Positions 36,291 to 41,620 of a stretch of 41,620 nucleotides of DNA are shown here, in pieces. How positions within the stretch are numbered: the stretch's first letter is position 1; the number at the start of each line of letters is the position of its first letter. The stretch comes from Tabrizicola sp. (GTDB lineage Bacteria; Pseudomonadota; Alphaproteobacteria; Rhodobacterales; Rhodobacteraceae). The translations under genes were made by a program, and so were the position numbers. Location of the stretch: assembly GCA_025458105.1 (NCBI GenBank), contig JALOTD010000032.1, forward strand, positions 1 through 41,620. Direction: 5' to 3'. The notes below the pieces were generated by a model. The model searched no databases. It saw nothing but the letters and a program-made list of their open reading frames with translations, and was not told the DNA's origin.

Positions 36291-36713
36291 GTGTGTCTTG
36301 TCCTTCTGACGACTGAAGCGAAGGGCAGTCATGGTCACGTTTCCGAAACAATGCGCCGATGATCGAAGAAAGCCGTGTGGAAGTGGCACGAATAAGGCAA
36401 ATAAATGGATTCACTGTCGCAAATCATCTTATGCGCGAATTGTGTTCTGAGTGGGACCACTGTTTTCAGTTTCTGCGTGCAACAATCCAGGTGCGGTGCA
36501 GGTATTGGGTCGCCCCGGCGCGAAAAACCACCGGTAATGAGGACATTCCAATTGCAGGGCAGCGCGCGACCCAAGGCCCTTGATACAGCCTTGGGTTGTA
36601 ATTTTGGGGAGCAAGCTGACCGTAGCCTGCTGGATTGGACCTGTCGAGGAAAGCCGTCGGAGAGCTGTGCAGTTCTCACATGCGAAACAAGCCAGACTCT
36701 CCGGCTACGCAGG
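36291..36713. other. 423-base intergenic region without a supported gene
   Basis: No reading frame here looks like a protein on either strand. By eye the stretch is richer in A and T than its neighbours, as expected for promoter DNA, and the copy 1 gene must be transcribed from here or from further upstream. A 9-bp inverted repeat (ACCCAAGGC at 36569-36577, GCCTTGGGT at 36588-36596) is present but lacks a T-run in the direction of the flanking genes. Confidence 0.5.
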
Positions 36714-37952
36714 CTATTCCGGGACAACAACCCTTTGGGCCAATGCGGTCGAAACGATATCGTACCATTCGCCGGATTCGTACATTTCGACCAGGCCGGA
36801 ATCGAGCATCACGACCATCTGCACCGCCTTGGGGTTCGACTTGTGTGCGATCACATGCAGGCTTTCCAGCGTCATGAGGAAGGGGTTCTGTACGAACTTG
36901 CCGGTCAGACCCAGCTCTGCGATGGCTGAATCCCCAACTTCGGCGTCGATCGAGACCAAATCAACTTCGCCAGCTGACAGGGCCTTGAAGCAATCGGCCG
37001 CGGTGAACGGGCGTGTCAGCTTGACGGTTTCCATTCCCAAGCCAACAGAATCAAGGACGCCCGTGGTATAGCCCTCAGGACGACATATGCGCTTGCCGAC
37101 AAAGGCGGAATAGTCGTTCGCATTGGCCAGATCAGAGCCAGCTGTGGCAAAGAAGCCATCGACGATTTCGTAGAACGGGGCAGAGAAGACAAAATCGTCG
37201 CACCGCGCCTGGTCGCCTGGTGACAGCATTGTCGATCCACTGCAATCCGGCTTGGGCCATGGGAAGCTTAGATCGTAGGCCTGCGACGGGAGAAGCGCGT
37301 CAATGTGCGCTTGCCAGTCACTGATGAAGGTCATGTTGTAGGGAATTGCGGGATCGGCGCGGAAGATCGCCATTTCGACCAGCTGGGTGAACATCCCGCC
37401 GCCGGCAAGCATTTCGTCGGTGAAGGGCGCATAACCGTTCCCAGTGACAAACTTCACGGGAGTCATCACCACGTCAGCGGGTTCTGCAGCGACTTCGGTC
37501 GGGGCGGGCTCTGTGACGCTGGCCACGGCATCGCTTGCGGAGGGTTCGACTGCAGGTTCGGTTGGGGCTGTCGCAACAGGTTCAGCTGTCCCGAGCGGCA
37601 GAGGTGGCACCACCTTGACCGGCTGAGTCGCCGGGTCAACCACGCCGGTCACGAGGCCTGTGGATTCGGGCTGGGCAATCGTAACGACGGATGTGTCCTG
37701 GCTGTCGGGATCGCAAGGAATGACAAGTTTGGCACCGACTTCAATCAAGTCGGCCTTCGCGCCGATCACGTCGACATTCGCGCGGTATATCACGCGATAA
37801 AGATCTGCATCGCCGTAGGCCGACCGAGCGATGAAGCGCAGGTTGTCCCCGGCGACAACCGTATAGGTGGTGCAGGCGTCTTGCGCCTGGGCGATCCCGG
37901 CGGACAGGGCGAGTGCGGCACTACCGCAAAGCAATTTTACCATATTCGTCAT
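36714..37952 (-). CDS. Secreted LysM plus solute-binding-domain protein (copy 2)
   Basis: A 412-residue paralogue of the protein at 35196-36290. The signal peptide (LLCGSAALALSAGIAQA) leads into a LysM domain (about residues 25-75: CTTYTVVAGDNLRFIARSAY to LVIPC). Then comes an extended Ala/Pro/Glu/Val-rich linker of about 75 residues, absent from copy 1, and the SBP_bac_3-like domain from about residue 165 (VKFVTGNGYAPFTDEMLAGG, ICRPEGYTTGV, GEVDLVSIDAEVG). The end YESGEWYDIVSTALAQ closely matches copy 1. GAAGGAG lies nine bases before the ATG. The cysteines flanking LysM and those in the binding domain are shared between copies and may form disulfides. Confidence 0.85.
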   Translation of the reverse strand: MTNMVKLLCGSAALALSAGIAQAQDACTTYTVVAGDNLRFIARSAYGDADLYRVIYRANVDVIGAKADLIEVGAKLVIPCDPDSQDTSVVTIAQPESTGLVTGVVDPATQPVKVVPPLPLGTAEPVATAPTEPAVEPSASDAVASVTEPAPTEVAAEPADVVMTPVKFVTGNGYAPFTDEMLAGGGMFTQLVEMAIFRADPAIPYNMTFISDWQAHIDALLPSQAYDLSFPWPKPDCSGSTMLSPGDQARCDDFVFSAPFYEIVDGFFATAGSDLANANDYSAFVGKRICRPEGYTTGVLDSVGLGMETVKLTRPFTAADCFKALSAGEVDLVSIDAEVGDSAIAELGLTGKFVQNPFLMTLESLHVIAHKSNPKAVQMVVMLDSGLVEMYESGEWYDIVSTALAQRVVVPE

Positions 37953-38055
37953 TCACTGCACTCCTTCGGTCGACCTTGACTGCGCCACAGCGCTGTTCAA
38001 GGCAGCGTTGTGTCTGTCGTTGACCGCCGCTGTAAATCGGTTTTCCATGGATGGT

Positions 38056-38235
38056 TCAAGCCGAGCCAGGAGCCTGCTTCTCCTGCCTCAAATCGCTCCG
38101 CATCGCTGCCTGTTCTAGCAAGGTGACCAGCACATCAAGTGACCCGGCGTGATCGGAAGCGGAGCCGTCACCAGCGCCCCCCAAATCACGGTCGGCGTCG
38201 GCGGTGTTCTCCCAGGAGGAAAGCTGGTGTTTCAT
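38056..38235 (-). CDS. Possible small protein downstream of the kinase
   Basis: A 59-codon frame starting ATG 38235 (or GTG 38247), 27 bases after the kinase stop on the same strand. It reads KHQLSSWENTADADRDL at the start and SLDVLVTLLEQAAMRSDL in a likely helical middle, ending EKQAPGSA. It has no signal peptide or membrane segment and I recognise no family. In favour are the position in the kinase operon and G/C-rich third codon positions; against are the small size and a weak ribosome-binding site. The remaining 100 bases up to copy 2 hold only its leader. Confidence 0.35.
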   Translation of the reverse strand: MKHQLSSWENTADADRDLGGAGDGSASDHAGSLDVLVTLLEQAAMRSDLRQEKQAPGSA

Positions 38236-38262
38236 GACGGCCCTCACGTTCCCGCAATCCCC

Positions 38263-40407
38263 TTAGTTCATCGCCAACTGCATCGAAGCGCTTGCGACCT
38301 TCCTGTTCCTGATGATCGAGAACTCGGTTGCCGCGACGCCGTTCTTCACAAGTGTCTCCATGATCGCCTCAAGCGAGCGGGGACCGTCCACCGGAGTGTC
38401 CGACATCTTGTCACGGAACAGCACGTCGCCTTCACGCAGGTCGGTAACCGCCGTGTTTGCAACACTGGTCACAACCGTGCGCCATTCGCCGTCTTCCATT
38501 CGGGCCGTGACGCTGATCCCATTCGCAAGCGACACAAGGCGCGAAGCAGAAACCGTCAGCAGTCCTGTCTGCCGTTCAAGCGATGAACCTGCGTATTCGA
38601 CGACCACACGGGCCTTCCCGTCCGGGTCGACGTTCATTGCCCGGAGGAGCGCCGAAGCGAAACCGCCATTCTGTTGAATGTCCATCCCGTTGATGGTGTA
38701 AAGGATCAGCCCTGGGGCGAGCCAGTTTCCGGCTTCTTGCAAGTCGGTCGACGGCGGAATGCGCAGAACGATGCTGCGACGCTGGCCGCTGATCATGCGG
38801 TTGTCGTCCAGGAAGGGTATTTCGGCATCCCAGGCGGCAAAGCTGATCTGATTGTCGCGGATGTCGCCAGCAGGGGCGGCAGCGACGACTGGCGGTTCCG
38901 GCGTCTCAGGCGCAATGGCGGGTTCGGGTGCTGCCTCGGTGGTTTCTTCCGTGGTCGCAGCAACGGGCTCGACCGAAGGTTCGGTAGCAGGTTCGGTAGC
39001 GGGTTCGGGCGTGAGAGCTGCGGTTTCGGTTTCCGCAGGCGTTTCCGCAGCCGCAGCTGTGTCGGACGTCGCGGGTGTTTCGGCCGGCGCAACAGACTGG
39101 GCGGCGGTTTCCGCTGGCGCTTGCTGGTCGACAGCAGCCGTGTTTTCGGAGGGAGCCGGATCCGATCCGCCGAACAAAATCAGGCCACCGCCCACAAGCG
39201 CAAGGGCAACCGCAATTCCGGCTGCCACTTGCACCATGCCCACACCGCTGCGCGCAGCCTGTGCAGGTTGCGCTTCTGATGCTGGCCGAGGTTTGCCCGC
39301 TGGTTGCGAGACCTTGCGGACGAAGTTCGGCGGCGCTCCAAAGTCTGCCGGGGCTGCGGCTGCCGCTTGCGGTGCAGCGTTTGCTTCCGCCAGCCGGGAC
39401 GACTGGACCATTTTCAGGACGGCGTCCTCGACCGGGTCCTTCGAGGTTGACCGCGTGCTTGCGAAGGCTGGTGACGATGTCGAACTGAACATCGTAAGCC
39501 ATTCTGCCGCAGACTGCGTACGCTGCTTTGGCAGGGTGTTCAGGGCGACATCGATCGCGCGAAGGAACCCCGGCGGATAACCTTGGAAGCGCCCGTCCAG
39601 AGGAACATATGGGTCATCGCGGTCCTCGGCCAATGCGGCCAGCCGGGCCTGACCATTCACCGGAGCTTCGCCCGAAATGAGATGATACAGCGTTGCGCCA
39701 AGCGCGTAGAGATCGCTCCACGGGCCCTGCTCGGACCCGGCGATGTAGAATTCCTGCGGCGAGTAACCGTCTTTCACCACCCGCAGAGCCGACATGGCCC
39801 GATTGGTCTGGCTGGCCTGTTCGCGCGCTGCGCCAAAGTCGATCAGCACGGGTTCTCCGTCCTTGCTGACCAGAATGTTGTCTGGCGAAATGTCGCGGTG
39901 CAGCATGTCGTTGGAATGGATAAACCCCACCGCGTGCAGCAGCTTTTCCGTGATGACAACGATTTCCTCGGGGGTGGGCAGCTTTCCCTGTCCATCAATG
40001 ATCTGTTGAAGATCAAGCCCGTCGACAAAATCGATCGCCATGTAGGCGGTCCCGTTGTCTTCGAAGACCTGATGGACGGCCACGATATTCGGATGAACGA
40101 TCTTGGCCAGGCTGCGCGCTTCCTTGACGAACAACTGGACAACCGACCGCAGTTCAGCGGTATGGGCACGGGATCTTGCTGCGACCAGAGTTTTGGACCG
40201 ACGGCAGAAGGACGACGGGAAGCATTCCTTGATCACGACATCACGATCCAGGCTGTCCTTTGCCAGGTAGGTGATGCCGAACCCGCCGCTGTTCAGGTAG
40301 CGCGTGATCGTATACTGACCCTTCAGCAGCTTTGTGCCGGGCTGTAGTTCGTCAACCAGATCTTCCAGTTCTTCGACCGGCGTCTCGACAGCCTTTTGCT
40401 GAGCCAT
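38263..40407 (-). CDS. Membrane Ser/Thr protein kinase with extracytoplasmic PDZ-like region
   Basis: A 714-residue Hanks-type kinase. The kinase domain (about residues 30-305) is complete: glycine loop LNSGGFGITYLAKD, catalytic lysine VVIK60, E96, HRDISPDN (D172), DFG at 190-192, and an SPQE in place of APE (about 216). A proline/alanine-rich juxtamembrane part leads to one membrane helix (about 391-413). Outside lies a 100-residue Ala/Pro/Glu/Thr-rich stalk with repeated EPAT units, then two PDZ-like segments (about 535-620 and 625-710; LAPGLILYTINGMDI and LREGDVLFRDKM). ATG at 40407 is preferred to 40416 because GGGAAGG abuts the earlier one but is correctly spaced for the later. Its substrates are unknown. 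Confidence 0.92.
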   Translation of the reverse strand: MAQQKAVETPVEELEDLVDELQPGTKLLKGQYTITRYLNSGGFGITYLAKDSLDRDVVIKECFPSSFCRRSKTLVAARSRAHTAELRSVVQLFVKEARSLAKIVHPNIVAVHQVFEDNGTAYMAIDFVDGLDLQQIIDGQGKLPTPEEIVVITEKLLHAVGFIHSNDMLHRDISPDNILVSKDGEPVLIDFGAAREQASQTNRAMSALRVVKDGYSPQEFYIAGSEQGPWSDLYALGATLYHLISGEAPVNGQARLAALAEDRDDPYVPLDGRFQGYPPGFLRAIDVALNTLPKQRTQSAAEWLTMFSSTSSPAFASTRSTSKDPVEDAVLKMVQSSRLAEANAAPQAAAAAPADFGAPPNFVRKVSQPAGKPRPASEAQPAQAARSGVGMVQVAAGIAVALALVGGGLILFGGSDPAPSENTAAVDQQAPAETAAQSVAPAETPATSDTAAAAETPAETETAALTPEPATEPATEPSVEPVAATTEETTEAAPEPAIAPETPEPPVVAAAPAGDIRDNQISFAAWDAEIPFLDDNRMISGQRRSIVLRIPPSTDLQEAGNWLAPGLILYTINGMDIQQNGGFASALLRAMNVDPDGKARVVVEYAGSSLERQTGLLTVSASRLVSLANGISVTARMEDGEWRTVVTSVANTAVTDLREGDVLFRDKMSDTPVDGPRSLEAIMETLVKNGVAATEFSIIRNRKVASASMQLAMN

Positions 40408-40722
40408 CTCGCACATCCTTCCCAGCAGAGTTCAGCGGGTGCGTTCGTCGAGAACATCGACCCGGCTGGAAACGATTTCCGACGTCCCACTGCCAGGCCG
40501 GCATCGTCCACACGGACGCACCAATCCACGGATTGATGGATGGTTGTGGATGACGGCGAAAATGGGGCGCTTAGGTGGAATCTTGAAGGTTGCTCGGCCG
40601 CAACCCAAAGATGATCGTGCCAAAAGCCTTTGAAGCTGCAAGCATTTTCGCAAATCGGTAAGCCACGGATGCGGGCCGGGATTTCCCAGTCCGCAACAAT
40701 TGCGCGAATCGCTCGGGCAATC
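40408..40722. other. 315-base intergenic region, no supported gene
   Basis: It contains the kinase leader and probably its promoter. Small inverted repeats CGTCC-ACAC-GGACG (about 40508-40521) and CAATCC-AC-GGATTG (about 40531-40544) are adjacent and could be regulatory. Open frames crossing this region on both strands show no family features. No clear terminator was seen after the upstream deaminase-like gene. Confidence 0.45.
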
Positions 40723-41620
40723 TTAAGGCAAGCGCCGCCTGATCTGGTTTGGGCGACCCGGCAATCGGAGCCGGGTGTCATTGCGCGCCTTTTTGGCGAC
40801 GACTTTCCCCTTGGAGATCACCGCCAAACGGTCCGGCCGCAGCCGCAATGCTTCGGTCGGGGTGCTGGCATCGAGGATGACCAGACTGGCCGAATTGCCG
40901 GGGCGCAGGCCGTAGTCGGACAGGCCCAGGATTTGCGCGTTCGTCTCGGTCACCATGGTGAAGCAGCGCGCCATTTCCGCCGGATGCGTCATCTGCGCGA
41001 CGTGGAGGCCCATGAAGGCCACGTCCAGCATGTCCGCCGTCCCCAGCGAGTACCAGGGGTCAAGGGTGCAATCCTGCCCCCAGCCCACGGGAATGCCCAT
41101 TGCCTGCATCTCCTTGACACGGGTCAGGCCCCGGCGCTTGGGGTAGGTGTCATGGCGGCCCTGAAGGGTGATGTTGATCAAGGGGTTGGGGATCGCGGTC
41201 ATGCCGCTTTCGGCAATCAGGGGCAGAAGCTTCGACACGTAGTAGTTGTCCATGGAATGCATAGAGGTCAGGTGGCTTCCCGCGGCGCGTCCCCTCAGCC
41301 CATGCCGTGTCACTTCGCGCGCCATCGTCTCGACATGGCGGGACATCGGGTCGTCGGTCTCGTCACAATGGACATCCCACATCAACCCGCGCTCGGCCGC
41401 GATCCGGCCAAGATCGCGCAAGCTCTCGGCGCCTTCCTCCATCGTGCGTTCGAAATGCGGGATGCCGCCCACCACGTCGACGCCCATATCCAGCGCCCGC
41501 AGCACGTTCTGCCGACCGGTCTTGGTGCGGTAGAGGCCATCCTGCGGAAAGGCCACCAGCTGCAGGTCAAGGTAAGGTGCCACCTGGCGCTTCACCTCCA
41601 GCATCGCCTCCACCCCGCGC
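40723..41620 (-). CDS. Cytosine-deaminase-like amidohydrolase (partial, N-terminus outside window)
   Basis: Metal-dependent hydrolase of the amidohydrolase superfamily; about 299 residues of the C-terminal part are present and the frame is open to the window edge. Compared with E. coli CodA as I recall it, these are kept: HCDETDDPMSRHVETMA with the metal histidine and catalytic glutamate, SHLTSMHSMDNYYVSKLLP with the next histidine, NPLINITLQGRHDTYPKRRG, and WGQDCTLDPWYSLGTADML with the catalytic aspartate. The end has GNSASLVILDASTPTEALR. Cytosine or a related pyrimidine or triazine amine is the likely substrate; related deaminases cannot be excluded. The kinase gene follows on the same strand, 315 bases on. 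Confidence 0.88.
   Translation of the reverse strand, partial: RGVEAMLEVKRQVAPYLDLQLVAFPQDGLYRTKTGRQNVLRALDMGVDVVGGIPHFERTMEEGAESLRDLGRIAAERGLMWDVHCDETDDPMSRHVETMAREVTRHGLRGRAAGSHLTSMHSMDNYYVSKLLPLIAESGMTAIPNPLINITLQGRHDTYPKRRGLTRVKEMQAMGIPVGWGQDCTLDPWYSLGTADMLDVAFMGLHVAQMTHPAEMARCFTMVTETNAQILGLSDYGLRPGNSASLVILDASTPTEALRLRPDRLAVISKGKVVAKKARNDTRLRLPGRPNQIRRRLP

Noticed and set aside
36335-36730. Open frames in the 36291-36713 gap on either strand
   Set aside because: No ribosome-binding site, family similarity or coding-like codon pattern; the base composition looks like promoter DNA.
35196-37952. Treating the two LysM/solute-binding proteins as parts of an amino acid ABC transporter
   Set aside because: No permease or ATPase is adjacent, and the LysM domain would hold the proteins on peptidoglycan; the true amino acid transporter set lies at 24105-27353 with its own binding protein.

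Overview
The window is high-GC DNA with the gene content and protein signatures of a member of the Rhodobacteraceae (Alphaproteobacteria). The main reasons are the order nuoK-L-M-N, birA, coaX, rnj, which is characteristic of Rhodobacterales, and proteins whose closest remembered relatives are from Paracoccus and Rhodobacter. I saw no rRNA, tRNA, CRISPR array, insertion sequence or prophage. The assignment comes from reading the sequence, not from a database search.

Layout. 1-8621 (+): the end of the complex I operon (nuoK partial, nuoL, nuoM, nuoN), then biotin-protein ligase, type III pantothenate kinase and RNase J, closed by a strong hairpin terminator. 8677-15508: a RhlE-like RNA helicase, a small secreted protein, release factor 3, an NTF2-like protein, an SDR oxidoreductase, a small membrane protein and an orphan ABC ATPase. 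15655-17221 (-): a YafY/WYL-type regulator, an antibiotic-biosynthesis-monooxygenase-like protein and a short WYL-less regulator, with two matching operator-like inverted repeats and a double-palindrome repeat. 17334-21242 (+): tatABC, a DUF815-type ATPase and a CNNM/CBS membrane protein. 21312-23978 (-): the surE-pcm-nlpD-like block. 24105-27353 (+): a complete polar amino acid ABC transporter. 27410-34325 (-): a broken YiiX-like hydrolase gene and a myo-inositol catabolic operon (rpiR-type iolR, iolC with fused aldolase-like domain, iolD, iolE, iolB). 34393-40407 (-): a TetR regulator, two tandem secreted LysM plus solute-binding-domain proteins and a membrane Ser/Thr kinase. 40723-41620 (-): the C-terminal part of a cytosine-deaminase-like amidohydrolase.

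Two things stand out. First, five genes (nuoM, coaX, the YiiX-like gene, iolE, iolC) each appear to lack one internal block of about 16-21 codons. In nuoM and coaX the frame is kept; in the other three it is lost. Such a series inside otherwise intact genes suggests either an assembly or consensus artefact or an unusual deletion process, and should be settled before iolC and iolE are called pseudogenes. Second, the kinase, a possible small protein and two LysM/solute-binding paralogues without any transporter permease form a compact locus that looks like an envelope-sensing system I cannot match to a described pathway.

Regulation visible in the sequence: GGAA-N6-TTCC type palindromes, the motif reported for rhizobial IolR, lie upstream of iolR and (with one mismatch) of iolC. 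ACTGACA-N6-TGTCAGT type repeats lie at similar distances upstream of two genes of the YafY/WYL cluster.
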